64,000 nt of DNA from Trichostrongylus colubriformis (Eukaryota > Nematoda > Chromadorea > Rhabditida > Trichostrongylidae). Below are positions 32,646-44,439 of the stretch, piece after piece. The position numbers and the translations under genes were made by a program. The stretch is from positions 33,045,282 to 33,109,281 of the forward strand of contig OZ022258.1 in NCBI GenBank assembly GCA_963978905.1. Reading direction: 5' to 3'. The first letter of the stretch is position 1. Every line of letters starts with the position of its first letter. Below the pieces are notes generated by a model. It was not told the DNA's origin. It saw only the letters and a list, made by a program, of their open reading frames with translations, and made no database searches.

Positions 32646-35600
32646 CCACGCTTAGCTCTAGAGTTGAACGGTATGCGCCTCAGTTCACCAGAAATTTACT
32701 CAACTGGTGGTCCGTCTTGCTCGTCTTGGTCTATCGCAATACACCAAGGTAAACCCTTGACACATGCCGATTCACGGATACCGAGAGCTGGTTTGGTATC
32801 TTATTTAAAATCTTCTCGGCGTTGTGAAATCTCAAACGGATCGAGTCCCAAGTTTTCTCGACTCTGAGAGACCTAGGTTGGAAGCTGAAACGAATCCAAC
32901 CGTGCACAAGTTAGCAAACTCTTTTTTACTGCCTCACAAGTAGTTGCCACAAGTACCAAGGATTCGAACATCTTGTCACATACTTATAATGCTACCAGTT
33001 GGGCTAGACAAACTGCTGCGCGCAACATCATGGGCATCAGTGGGTCGATCGTAATTGCTTTTTCTGTATGAACTTACTCAGTACACATAACCACATCACG
33101 TGAAAAGCAAGACATCACTGCTTTTCATCATAACTGCTATTTTTGCAGTGAGTATCACGACTAATGAACACTCCGCTCATTGTGAGCGGTTCTCTTCTGT
33201 AGTGTATTCAAGATAGCTTGGACATTGTTCATTTCCCTCCATTTTTTCGGTTTCAGAGCTGCGTTGCGACCAAGTTATGAGTTTTTGTTGTAAAAACCTC
33301 CGCTCCTCCCACTCTGCGCAGGTCTCTTTCATGACTTTCAGAAGCTCATTCCTGACCTTGATCCGTCTTTCTCCCACGCTTGGTCATATCAGAACCCAGT
33401 TTTTCATTTTCGGTCTGGAAACGGTATATTCTAGTCCACCCTCCGCCCACCGTGAGAGGAGTTTAACTTCGTCCATGTGTGCTCTTTACCTCATGTTCCA
33501 AGCCCTACCCATCCCAGAATCATCCCCATCTCTACCACTTGTTTTTATGTTATGCCTAAGTACGTGACAGAAATAGGGACGGACGCACGAACGGAGGAAG
33601 AGACGGACAGACAGACGAAGCGGTTTATATATAGTAGATTTTATCAGTACCGTATTGTCGCTATGGACCGTCCTCGAGTGCGACGACAACGTCGATCTTC
33701 GACGCATGACAGGAAAGCCGACCGGTAAAAAATCGCCGGGATAAGCGGTTCTCTTTCACAGAGCTTTGTCAAGGCCTGAAAGCAGATATGAATTTGGTAA
33801 ATCCATCTAGGAGATGGCAAATAGGATGTGCTATTTTATACAGAAAATCTTCCTGTGACGTGTGCTGCGCAGTGCGAGGCACAGGGGTTGTGATAGCATG
33901 AGTAGGTGCACACCGCCTTGAGTCAGAGCATGGTTTATTGCCATGAGGTAGACCACGCGCTGTGGGTTTGCGGGGGTTTGAAGATTATTTGAAGATGGTT
34001 GTTCTGCCCGGCTATGATCGGTGCTTGGGCAAGGTAGTTCAGTGAAAGTTTTCTAACGTTCCAGTTCCAAAGCTGTTCGTTTGAGCGATGCAGAAACGCG
34101 TGAAAGTTTGTAGACTATAATTTATTTATAACCTCTGTCTATATACATTATACCTATTCAGTGATTTCATTATCAAGTAAAAGCATTATGTTTATAAGCT
34201 TCTGATTATACTCCGGATTCAGATTTGGCTCCATTATTGATGACTGAATACCGCATTCCTTCTATGGCCCTTATTGTCAGCATATTTATAGACTTACATT
34301 AGTAATCCAAGTTTCATCTGTGCAGCATTAACCTCCATGGATTTGCATTCTTCCTTTTTATTTAAGAACCCCTTCCTTTTTTACATACCGATTACCTATT
34401 TGGTGAAATCAATTCTAATCACTGAAGAGCCTCAGGATTGATATTATCTTTGACTCGTATGATGAAGAGGCGACACGGGACCAAGCTTCTAGCTTAATTC
34501 TTCTCCTTTTTCTTCTTTCTCCTTCTGTCTTCCAGTTTCTTTATCTATTCTTCTTCATCACCTTCACTCTCTCTTCCCCGATCCTTAACAAATTTCTTCC
34601 CCAACACCCTCTTTCTTTCTACCTCTCCTTTATTTCGTAGAGTGACACTTCCTTCAAAGTTCTTAATGTGTTCGTCTAGAGGGAATAGACAAAGAAGTAG
34701 TTCAGTGTTTTTGTCTTGGCCTCTATAGGTCACAAGTGAAAGAGGATCATGAATGTACGTGATGCAAATGGACAAGGTCTCCCGACTACTAGTTATAAAT
34801 GAGGGGATTGCCCCCTTGCGACAAAAAAAAACCTTTCTAGGGAATCTAAGAATTGGCTGCGAAACCTTGTGACAAAGCGGTTACCGTATTCTTAGTAAAC
34901 TTGACGTTGGTCACAGTGATTGTGCAGTACTTACGCATGCCCGGTGCAACTCATGCCCAAGTAAGTATGTACCATCTCCAAATGAAAAGGAATCTTAACA
35001 TAAATGTGGGCGAAGTAGGCGAATCCACAAAACGTCACCGATACTGTTTACTGCAGCGGGTCTGATAAACGCAGAGATGCTAATCACCGAAAAGCCTCAC
35101 TTTATATCGCATCAAGTGGGGTAAATTGCAATTCATAGTGCTGTAGTTTCCGCGGAAGCTGACGCACACTAGGAAAGCTCACGAGCGAGAACTATATGCA
35201 AGGGTTGTCGGTGCAAGGCTGATCTGGGGTAAGTATGCTAGTAATATTTGTAGGATGCTGAATGGAATGACGAATGCTACACACTAGTGACTACATTCAA
35301 AAGTAAGCAGTGGCGCAGAAACGAAGACGAATTCGCTTATGTGCAGTGCAAGACGACGAGGTGGTCGAGTAATCTGTCCAGTGAAGAGATCTTCAGCGAT
35401 TTTCCAAACTCGACCGTGAAGGTTAAGCGTTTTGATGATTGCATGGTAAAAAGGATTTCTGCTTTGGAGCGAAACCACACCATTCTTCTCTGATTATGCT
35501 TAACAGGCTGATGTTCTGTTAGGTCGCCTTCACACTTCGCGGCCCCGGCGGTGACGGCACCGGTGCCACAAAGTAGGTATGATGAGTTCCAGATCCTGCC

Positions 35601-36581
35601 TTACCTACAAACAACTGAATTACCATCAGAACACGTTATCATCGTAGCGGGTGATCTGTGAACCATGTCAATTTTACAGTGTTTTCATTTGTCAAAGTGG
35701 CTTCGCACACACGTCATGTAAGGCCACGTTCATACCTTGCGCACCGACGCCGGCACCAGCAGTGACGGCGTCGGTGTATGAACGCGTGTATGAACGTCGG
35801 TGTATGAAGTATGAACGCCGCACATTCAAAGATGTTGAGCGTATTGTAGTTTAGGTGGTAGGTAGGTAGTAGGTCAATTCGTACGCCTCACATCCCTGAC
35901 TCGAAACTCCAATCGTGACTCCCTCTCCTATTTTTCTACAACTGGAATGCCAGAACAATCGATGACCTGCACCGATAAAATTGCTCTCATGGGGTAAGAC
36001 AACTCGAACTCTGCGGACCTACGAGACTAGCATGATGGAAGCTAAAATGGGAAGAATCAGGTGTGATTCCTCGCATCTTATTACTTTCGATAACAACTGT
36101 TGATAAAACTAGAAAAGATATTCCACGGAGCTCATCAGATCGAGCGTATAGTCGGTGTAAAGCTGTCAAGGAAAATTACCATGCAGGGCAAGGAAAATTA
36201 CCATGCATGTAGACAATATCATAGCATGGTTTCATGAGAAAAATGGGCATTATCACGTGCTTACGGGGGACGCGGGTATAGAAGAATGGCGACTCAGGTA
36301 TAAAGGAATGGCGGAAGTCATGTAAAACGGATACCGTGGCAGCAAGGGCGGGAGTAGAGCTAAATTCGCTCATTCAGGATTTTCTACGAGAAACCTGAGA
36401 TGGGAGGTGGTGCTTTTTCCTTGCCAAGGCTGTGTAGCTATCGCCATAGTAAAATATCGAAAAACTGCATGGCTCAATGACGATTATGACCGTCTTCATT
36501 TGGATCGCACGAGAACCCGAGACAGGGCGGGGCTTTCAAGAAACTTTTCACACTAAAAGTTGAGGACCAGGCATCCTTCCC
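32646..36581. other. Largely unassigned region with small structured repeats
   Basis: A GACGGACAGACAGACG-type patch followed by TATATATAGTAGA lies near 33575-33640. The minus-strand frame 33177-33377 is highly charged (ERRIKVRNELLKVMKET) and could be an exon, but no domain is visible. Pyrimidine-rich tracts fill 34500-34640. A 22-bp tandem duplication (CAAGGAAAATTACCATGCA) starts at 36167 and 36189. No confident gene. Confidence 0.4.
35727..35784. repeat. Palindromic GTTCATACC element with 11-bp GC-rich stem
   Basis: The outer arms CGTTCATACC and GGTGTATGAACG pair. Inside them CACCGACGCCG (35742-35752) pairs exactly with CGGCGTCGGTG (35766-35776). The GTTCATACC terminus resembles that of the TTA-flanked MITE at 24335-24799, and further GTATGAACG copies follow to about 35822. 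A related GC-rich patch (GGCCCCGGCGGTGACGG) lies at about 35540. Probably a decayed relative of the same MITE group. Confidence 0.6.
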
Positions 36582-36900
36582 CTACCAGCATTCGGGCACA
36601 TCCATAATGTTGCAGAGTGCATCAGCTACCGCCCATATGCTCGTTCTCTTTGTCGGAAGTTGAAATTCATCGACGTTATTGACAAGCGCATTGTTGATGA
36701 TTGCATTTATGTATATTTCGAGTTTCATTAAAGGCGACTTTATAGCTGGATGTAGCTTCTTTAGCAGAAATGAAAGAGTCTGCATGGCACCATCGATGCC
36801 ATACGGGCTCTTCCATTTCGTCAAGAAGCTTTGCAAAGGTCGTTTCATCATCGTTTGACATATCCTTCCAGAGAAGTGCCTGACTTCACACAAGTCAATA
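36582..36900 (-). CDS. Candidate terminal exon of an unknown host gene
   Basis: On the minus strand a good acceptor (TTTCCTCTAG) is followed directly by a frame open for 105 codons to a TAG at 36582-36584. The peptide (IDLCEVRHFSGRIC...ALCNIMDVPECW) has mixed composition with amphipathic-looking stretches and no transposon motif. Possible upstream exons lie at 37010-37087 (between TTTTCAG and GTAAAG) and 37192 to about 37367 (ending GGCCAG|GTAATA), but I could not join the three in one consistent phase. Function unknown. Confidence 0.3.
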
Positions 36901-37191
36901 CTAGAGGAAATGAAGAGTTAGAAAGGGCATTCTTTAATGGTATTCGATACGATTAGATTTACCGATCATGGATTGGAACAACAAATGGTGTTACTGTGCC
37001 TACCTTTACCATTATATGGATGGTGCCACGACCAGAAGTCTTTGGAGCCTCCGATAACCGTTTCCAGGTGACTTTCAGAGCTCGCTTCTGAAAACTGAGC
37101 ATCAAATGCTACCTGCTACTGAATGAGGTAATTTGCACTCCCATAACTAAAATCTTTCATACTAATAAAAATGAAAAAACTCATTTATTAC

Positions 37192-37367
37192 CTGGCCGTC
37201 ACTCATCTTGTCAGCCAAGTACTGCACAAAGGAATGAAAGCTATTTTCGGAGGCCACATTCACTTCAGGTTGCTCTTCATTTTTGCATTCATCGAACGGA
37301 ACGGAAGGAGGTGAGCAAGGAGCTGAATGAGAAGCTGAATAATAAGAATACTTCAAACTTTCAGGTA
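37192..37367 (-). CDS. Candidate upstream exon of the same unknown gene
   Basis: The minus-strand open stretch ends at a good donor (GGCCAG|GTAATAAAT). It encodes a Ser/Pro-rich head followed by ENSFHSFVQYLADKMSDGQ, which loosely resembles the short helical segment of MADF/BESS-type DNA-binding proteins. The acceptor is weak and phase with the exon at 36582-36900 is unresolved, so this is only a pointer. Confidence 0.22.
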
Positions 37368-37690
37368 TCGCTTACAACTGCAACTTCTCCGCTCTCGCAT
37401 AGTATTTGCACTCTGGAGTTTACTGAATGTTACAAGCTTCCTCACAAATTAGCTTTGCTTTGAAACTCAAGAAAACAATCTAAAAATCGGGCTCTTTTCT
37501 CTACTAGGAGGTCTCAAGATCAGCAAGCAGCTCCTCGCTTTGAGGTTGCGGTATCGGCTGAAGGTTTTGCTGTGCACATTCATGAATCGAAGCCTGATTA
37601 CAAGTATGAGAACCAATGCTGCAAAATGACTTTTCGAAGCGAGCTAGGAAGGGCCAACGTTTGCTCGCGATGACTCATTAACCATGATTA
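37368..37690. other. Spacer with possible short exon (minus strand)
   Basis: On the minus strand an acceptor-like AATCAG is followed by a short open stretch rich in Gln, Pro and Glu (QPIPQPQSEELLADLETS) ending in a stop near 37510. It may be a terminal exon or chance. No other feature. Confidence 0.25.
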
Positions 37691-38583
37691 GGTTGATTCA
37701 TAATAAATCGGACAAATGGTAGTGATGATTTCTAGAGATCATAACTCAGTAACGAATTAACGAAAATGGACGCGCGAGGTATTGTTGGAATGAGTATGAA
37801 AAGCTCTTCAAAGTACCGCGAAATAATCACTCCAAAGTAAATTCATTCCGCCACAATGCCGCACGATTTCAAGCGGTCCAGAGACCACATCCGCAACGTC
37901 ATACTATTTATATCGCTATCTGGCCAGGAACCCGCGGATATCGGCAGACGTCTGATAGAAGTTCACAAGGAGCATGCCCCCGGCAGAAGTACACTGTAGT
38001 TGTAGCATTCGAAGTTTGCGTCAGGCGACTATTCCATCGAAGACGAAAACCGCGGTTGGTGGAGCGTACACGGCGTAGAGTACTGGGAGCTGCTCGATGA
38101 AGGTACCACAGTATCCGCCGACGTCTACGTTCGTCAATTACGAGAATTGAAGGCCAATGTCCAAAGTTCGCTACGGCGGCGGTCACATGTCTACTTCCAG
38201 CACGACAACGTGTCTACTTCCACAGACCGCACTTCGCAAGATCGACCAAGGCCGAGCTGCTGTCGTACAGTTGGACCGTACTTCTATACCCACCGTACTC
38301 CCCAGACCTGGCCCCTTCAGATTTCCACCATTTCTCCCACAGCCAACGCCACCTTGACGGCCAAGACTTCAAAACTCGCGACGAGGTCAAGGCGGCACTC
38401 GGCAACTTCTTCGAGCTTCAGCTTCCGGCCTTCTGGAGCAAGGGCATCCATGATCTGCCTATACCGTGGCAGAAGGTCATCGATAAAGATGGAGTATATT
38501 TCAAGTGAATCCCTGCTGTCGTAAAAAAGTTGTACGACAATGATTAAAATTGGTCAATTTGTCCGATTTATTATGAATCAACC
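37691..38583 (+). mobile_element. Mariner (bandit/Hsmar1-like) internal-deletion derivative, copy 2
   Basis: The 893-bp element has TA on both sides (37689-37690 and 38584-38585). Inverted termini begin GGTTGATTCATAATAAATCG and match for about 28 bp. The remnant transposase reads MPHDFKRSRDHIRNVI from about 37857, then KFASGDYSIEDENR. It jumps near 38050-38060 to WWSVHGVEYWELLDEG, then RQLRELKANV, the HDN catalytic box near 38200, a degenerate PPYSPDLAPSDFH-like block and VIDKDGVYFK at the end. The missing central piece is the same as in copy 1. It lies next to the 3' end of LINE B. Confidence 0.88.
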
Positions 38584-38679
38584 TAATACATTGTTTGCCG
38601 TGACTCATCAAATGTATGATCGAGGGAGAAAATCTATCGACTATCTGTATGCCAGCAATGCCGCATTAATTCGAGCCTT

Positions 38680-39134
38680 CACGGCCTGGTTTATGGTGCA
38701 CTCGGAGGCTCTATCTCCTTTCAGATATAGGAAGTTCGGAACCTTTCGATGCTTCCTTCGAGGCGGTCCACGATGGACCCCGTACTGTTCTCGGAGCCCA
38801 GGAGCTTAGTTTTCGTGACGTTTAATCGTAGACCATTTCTTCCTGCCTTGCCTTCCATATTTGAACCTTCGCCTGGAGTTCTTCTTTGCTGTCCACTATC
38901 GCGATGTCGTCAGAGTAGAGGATGGTCCGCAGTGGTCCCTCTGTGAAGTCTTTCACTATGGCATCCAGTGTTAGCAAGAAGGGGAGCGGGCTCACAGCTG
39001 ATTCTTGGTGTACCCCTTCTCAGATCCCTACCTGAGTTGCCAGCTTTTGTGAGGTGCATATGATAGCCTAAGCCCCATCGCGCATGCCCTGTATGAGGGT
39101 GATCAGGTGCTCTGGTATCTGCCTTCCCTCAAGC
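38680..39134 (-). pseudogene. LINE B pol, 3' part (RT catalytic core)
   Basis: Resumes in the same frame as the 5' part once LINE C and one copy of the 13-mer are left out. It has the SPL.F.LT.DAI block, then LYSDDIAIVDSKEELQAKV (a YSDD catalytic box) and a decayed LP...AVKARINAAL stretch. It has stops and is truncated at its 3' side. Confidence 0.72.
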
Positions 39135-39147
39135 GCGTTCCAGATTA

Positions 39148-42100
39148 CTTACTTACTTACTTATCCTCCTTAGTTCGCATTGAGTGCTGCTGTAGGTGCC
39201 ACTGGAGTGCGCAAGGTCTTCACAGTTCTCCTCCACTGCAATCTGTCCATAGCCATAGGTCTATCTTTGCTTGCTGAATACCAAGTCTGCAATTAGAAAG
39301 ACCTTTCGATATCTGTCTCAACCATGTCTTCTTCGGTGCTCCGCGCTGAATCTTCCAGTCATGTGGCCGAGTTCTCCATATGGTCTTATAGGGATATCGT
39401 TCCGGCTGCATTTTGCAGACATGGCCAAACCAACGAAGCCGTCGTTGTTGAATTTCCATTTCGACGGTTGTTTGGCGACAGCATTGTTGCCTTATCACTT
39501 CGTTTTTCAGTCTGTCGCGAAGCGAGACACCAAGTATGCGTCTAAGGCATCTCATTTGAAAGGATTCCAATTTTCGGATGTCAGATCGCAGCAATGTCCA
39601 AGTTTCAAAGCCGTAAAGAAGTAGCGAAAGATCTTCATTTTCAAGTGTATCGTTATGTTATGTTTCTTCCATACACACCAGGAAGTTGTACCAAAAACTT
39701 TCGATGCTGAGCCAATCCGACACACAACTTCTGCTGATGACGCTATTTTCTTCTCCTCCACAGTCGAGCCCAGATACTTGAAATGTGAAACTTGTTAAAA
39801 AACATTTCCATTCAGATGCACCCGCGCAGCACTTCCGTCAGATGTGAGAACCTTCGTTTTTTTAGTATTGATGACTAATCCATACGGCCTTGCAGCTCTT
39901 TCAATTCTGGACACTATCTCGCAAGTTTCAGTATCATCATTGGCAAAGATAGCGACGTCATCAGCATTATGAATTGTCCTTCTCCAAGCTGTATGCCTGT
40001 TTGATTTACTTAGGCGGATTTCATGATGGTGTCAATGACAGTACTGAAGAGTACTGGTGACAACACGCATCCTTGGAGAACACCAGTGTTGACTACAAAA
40101 TCTTCCGACAGTTCTCCCTTTATGCGAACTCTGCTACGGGAGTCTTCATATGCGTTGCGTAATAGTCGAATTAGCTTTTCGAGAATGCCTTCTGCAGCGA
40201 GCGTTTTCCAAAGAGCCATCCGGTTAACGCTGTCGAATGCAGAAGCGAAGTCAATAAACACGATGATGAGACGCTTCCCGCAGCGAACACGTTCCTCTAG
40301 GACTTGCGTCAAGGTGAAAGTTTGATCACGACATCCACGATTTGGACGAAAGCCCGCTTGTTCCTCCCGAGTCATCTGTTCTCGTCGTCGCTGAAATCGC
40401 CCGAGTATGATTTTCAAGAAGACCTTCCAAATAATAGATAACAAACTAATTCCGCGATAGTTCTTGCACTCGTGAGTATCTCCTTTGTTGTGAATTGATA
40501 TGACGATCGCCTGCTTCCACGAAGTAGGTATACTTTCTGGAGTCCAGACAAGATGCAGCAGTGAGTGCAATCGGAGAACGTCACCACCAGCTTTCAAAGC
40601 TTCAGCTGTCACACCATCACTTCCCGCTGATTTCCCACGCTTCAACTGATTCACCGCAGTTTCAATTTCATCGATATCAGGAGGTTCCACAGAAATACGA
40701 TCGAACGGTTGATTGTGAGAAGAATTTGGCGGCAATTCATCTGCTATGGGATGGTTGTAGAGCTGGCAAAGATACTCTTTCCACCTGCCAAGTCGCTCTG
40801 TACGTTATCGTACGTAGCTTCCATCACTTTTCTTGATGTTGTCATCGACGTTTCTAATCTTCCCTCCAAGACAGCGAAGAGTTGCAGTTGCAGTTGCAAG
40901 AGTTGCGACGATAATCTCTGCGGTTGGCCTGATTTTCAAGTTCTCCTGCAACACTGTACCAGTATTGTTTCCTTTCCATTCTGAGACGACTACGTACGAC
41001 ACGATGGAGCTCCCGGTATCTTTGTAAATCAGTCAGCTCACATTGTTTTCGTTGATCCGCCAGATTCAGAGTTTCATAAGAAATCCATGTTTGGGTGCGA
41101 TGCCGACGAAGTGTACACGTGGATATGGCGGACTCAGTGACAACGGCAGGAAATTGACCAGTTGAATCATCAGCATTTTCGGATGTTGTTAGAACAGCGA
41201 ACCTATTTGACAGAGATATTTGTAAGTGCTGCCTATAGATAGGGTCATCCAATTTGCTCCAATCTCTGCGTGATGGTATGTTCGCTGATGTCTGGTGGCT
41301 CTTCAGTTTCAGTCGTACACACGCAAGCACAAGATGATCAGATCTGCAGTCAGCTTCTGGCATGACACGAGTATCCGAGAAAGAAGATCGGCTTGGAATG
41401 AGAAAGTAGTCGAGCATAGTCAGATCCCTCCCACTGGGGAACTGCCATGTTAGTTGATGCTTCAGAGAGTGACGATACGGTGTTGCCTATGATCAGATGG
41501 TTCGACAGCGCAAACGACAATAATCGGAGTCCATTGTCATTGATTTCTCCGTGTCCAAAATGGCCCAAAGCGTCTTCCCATCCTTCTCTGTTGGCCCCCG
41601 TGTGCGCGTTCAGATCACCTCCAATTACAATCATGTCACGATGTGGTAGTGGATCAAGGACAGTTTGCAACTAGGAAGCATCCTTTGTTTCCTCCGGGCT
41701 GGCCTCTGTAGGGGCGTATGCAACAACAAGATGCATCCTGATGGTGCCTTCGATGGTAAGCACAGCCAATCTGCTCGAGAACGGCTGGAAAGCGATGACA
41801 CTTCTGAATGCCTTAGAATCGACCGCGAAGCCCACTCCTTTAGGATGATGTTCACCGCCTGAGAAATAGAGCCTCATCCACTTTCCATCTTTCGGCGAAG
41901 TGATCCTCACGGATCCACTTCCCGGCATACGCAATTCCGTGATCGCAGCGACGGAGATCCTGTAGCTAAGTAGTTCTTGCAGAACTATTTCTTTTTAGCC
42001 GACATGATTCCCTGTTCTGATACTCCACGTTGCGAGCCTGAGTGTCGTCTTCGATGATAGGAGCATGTTTGGTGAGAGACCAGTCGCATACTTTTCATCG

Positions 42101-42267
42101 ACATCGTCGTCCAATGCCGACGCATCGGCTTCCCCGAATGCGGTAACTTTTACGAAATCCTTGCGAGTATTCTCCTTGTGGTTACAAGCCCACATTTTAC
42201 GATCCCTCGGCGGGGGATCAACCCTCCTCCTTTATCCGTGCTTGGGACCGGCTGCGGTTACCCACAG
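39148..42267 (-). mobile_element. LINE C: near full-length RTE-clade LINE inserted in LINE B
   Basis: About 3.12 kb, bounded by GCGTTCCAGATTA at 39135-39147 and 42268-42280. On the minus strand it starts with GTAACCGCAGCCGGTCCCAAGC-type 5' sequence and runs through endonuclease, linker, RT and C-terminal domain. It ends in a short TAAG tetranucleotide tail (TTAC repeats at 39145-39161 on the plus strand). Short tandem 3' tails are typical of the RTE clade. It is full length but mutated. Confidence 0.9.
39220..42195 (-). pseudogene. LINE C endonuclease-reverse transcriptase (frameshifted)
   Basis: Pieces in order on the minus strand: endonuclease 42195-41350 (LRLATWSIRTGNHVG, ELRMPGSG, VVAYAPTE, VIGGDLNAHTG); linker 41417-40854 (DYFLIPSRSS, SDHLVL); RT 40735-40010 (KSAGSDGVTAEALK, CKNYRGISLLS, EQAGFRPNRGCRDQ, FIDFASAFDSVNR, GVLQGCVLSPVLF). 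The catalytic box lies near 39960 and the C-terminal domain at 39594-39220 (RRILGVSLRDRL, RRRLRWFGHVCKM, RGAPKKTWL). The box reads NADD instead of the usual YADD, and there is a stop just before it plus several frameshifts, so this copy is dead. The endonuclease is of the AP type also annotated as craniofacial-development-protein-2-like. Confidence 0.88.
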
Positions 42268-42280
42268 GCGTTCCAGATTA

Positions 42281-44060
42281 CTGGCGGGGGTAAACGGTCG
42301 AAAGCCTTCTCCAGGTCGAAGAAGGCTAGGTAGCAGTGCCGACGATTCTCACGGTACTTCTCATCATCTGTCTGTGTATGAAGATAGCGTTCGTGGTGGA
42401 CCACTCAGCGGAACCCTAGACTCGTTGAAGGAGCACATCACCATCTCCCAGGAGGGGGACTGGCAACGAGCTTCCTTAGCGTTATGTCAACCAGCCATTT
42501 GTACAGCTTCATGGTACGAGCAGTCAACCTTATCCCGCGGTAGCTAGAACACTCCAGCGCGTGGCCCTTTAGTTTGAATATGGGAGCGATGGTGCTACTC
42601 AGCCGCGCATCCGGCCTTTTTTCCGCTGCCCACACCATATTGAGGAAGCGAGTAAAGTACTATATTCCAATGCCTTCCTTGCCTCTATTGGTAGTCCATT
42701 TGTACCAATAGCCTTCCCAATCTTCATTATCCCCTGCACTAGGCGAAGCTCTCCCGTGGTTCAGGGAAGGATGTGGTCAGCTGTAGCCGCTTTCTGTGGG
42801 CTTTCCTTACGAGGAAACTCTTCAATCAAAAGCCTATCGAAATAATGTCACCATCTCCTTCTGACCTTGAGTGGTTTCCTCAGAATGGTACCCCCGTTAC
42901 TCTTTATGACTTTTACCACCCCAACACATTGGGTAGCTCGATGCTTGGCTTAAGGCAGTTCAAAAACGAACTTTGTGTCTCCCTGCACTCCAACCTGTCG
43001 TACAAGGCATCCATTCCCGTGTTCTTTGCTTTGGCTACAGCTGCCTCGGCTAGCCTCTTGCAACCTTTGTAGGTATTGAGGTCCTCTGAGCTCTGGTTTG
43101 CATGCTTCCTCTTTCTCCTCTTGCTTGCATGCTTCCTCTTTTCCTACCCTCTGAACCTTCTCATTTCAGAACCATGCCGCTTTGTCTCCTCTGGAGCCAC
43201 CCCTAGTTTCTCCACAGCGTTTCCTTTGCGCATTTCACGATTATCTCGCTGCCTTGTCCCAGGTCTCGTGGGTCAGACGCATAGAGTCTGGAAGACCTAT
43301 TTCTATTATAGCAAGTTCTCTCTTTGTGAAACCTCGATAATAAGTTTAATTTCAAATTTTCCAACATCCTCCTCCTGAGTCCCTTTCCCGTCTGTACAGC
43401 TTCCACCATCCGATTCTCCGTTCATCCTAAATCCTGAGTTTCTGTGGAGCCTTATGGTAATGTCCTTTTGAAGGCAGGCCTTGTCATGAGTGGATGGTTA
43501 TCTTCCGCTTGTCTCCTTCCACTGCTGCAGAACAATTTTGAGTCTTCCTTCTTACGAAAAATGTTCTGCAACTGATAAGCTCGAGCTGCTAACTGCTAAG
43601 CATAGCAAACTGCCAGATCGAGAGCCACCTCTCCACAGCGTTCTTCTCTCCATTCCGTGCCTCCGTACACCCTTTCCAGACCTTTTCTACCCCTGCCGAT
43701 GTCACCATTCAGATCACCTTCCACGGTGAAGTAATCGGTCTCTGAAACTTATCGGATGGCTCCACCGAGGCTGAGATAGTACTCGACCTTCTCGTTTTCG
43801 AGACTTGCGGTGCATACGCAGTTATTGTGGTCCAGTATAGTAGTAACATGTTGCTAATTTGTGTCTATCCTTACTGCCATGATTCTGTCGTTGATCCTGT
43901 TCACGGCAGAAACACAAACTTTGGAGAATTGCTACCGCAATAGTTACTTCATTCCGTTTGGTGTCTTGTCGCTGCAAAAGGGCGTAACATCTTCTCCAAG
44001 TTCCCCTGCTTTGGCGCCTTTCCAGCATGTCTCCAGGAAACATAGGACTTGAGTTCGTCG
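42281..44060 (-). pseudogene. LINE B pol, 5' part (AP endonuclease, linker, N-terminal RT)
   Basis: AP-endonuclease-like blocks are split over two or three frames by stops and indels. They are followed by the RT N-terminal blocks, including 42438-42638 with a readable IAPIFKLKGHALECSSYRGI segment. Codons read in frame into the 13-mer GCGTTCCAGATTA at 42268-42280, where LINE C begins. Confidence 0.72.
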
Positions 44061-44439
44061 TCTCATCAGGTCAGCAATTTCTCGGATCTTCCAAGACAGC
44101 GATCTTACTTTCGGAGTCCCTAATCGGAGTAGCTCCTTCAGCCGAGGCTGTTTACTCCTTGGTAACCTCGCATACTGTCCACAAAACTCGAGCGGGAGCT
44201 CTGCGCGCTACTTCCGGGTGACGTCCTAGCATTAAAACCGTTCCTTTGGAAACATTTGATCATTTTTGAAATAGGGGATACTTCAAGTAGTCACTAGAGA
44301 GCGGTGACCTCGTGCATTCCGTGAATTTGCGTACGGAAAACTACGCAGCCATTAGGGAAATTAAGCGGTCAGCAGATTAAGCTAATGATTTATTTTGAAA
44401 ACACTTCACTTCACATTAAAAGATTGAATTTCAGCAAAT

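Larger units (their letters stand above)
38640..44230 (-). mobile_element. LINE B: RTE-clade LINE, interrupted by LINE C
   Basis: On the minus strand the fragments follow RTE order from about 44230 downward. Endonuclease comes first (ETCWKGAKAGELGE near 44020; GDLNGDIGRGRKGLE near 43700). Next are the linker (KHANQSSEDLNTYKGCKRLAEAAVAKAKN near 43060-43150, read in pieces) and the N-terminal RT (CSSYRGIRLTARTMKLY near 42510, FFDLEKAFDRLPPPVIWNA ending at the LINE C insertion). RT then resumes at 39134 with LEGRQIPEHLITLIQGM, SPLPFLLTLDAI and the catalytic LYSDD box near 38900. The 3' end is truncated near 38650. Same family as LINE A. Confidence 0.82.
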
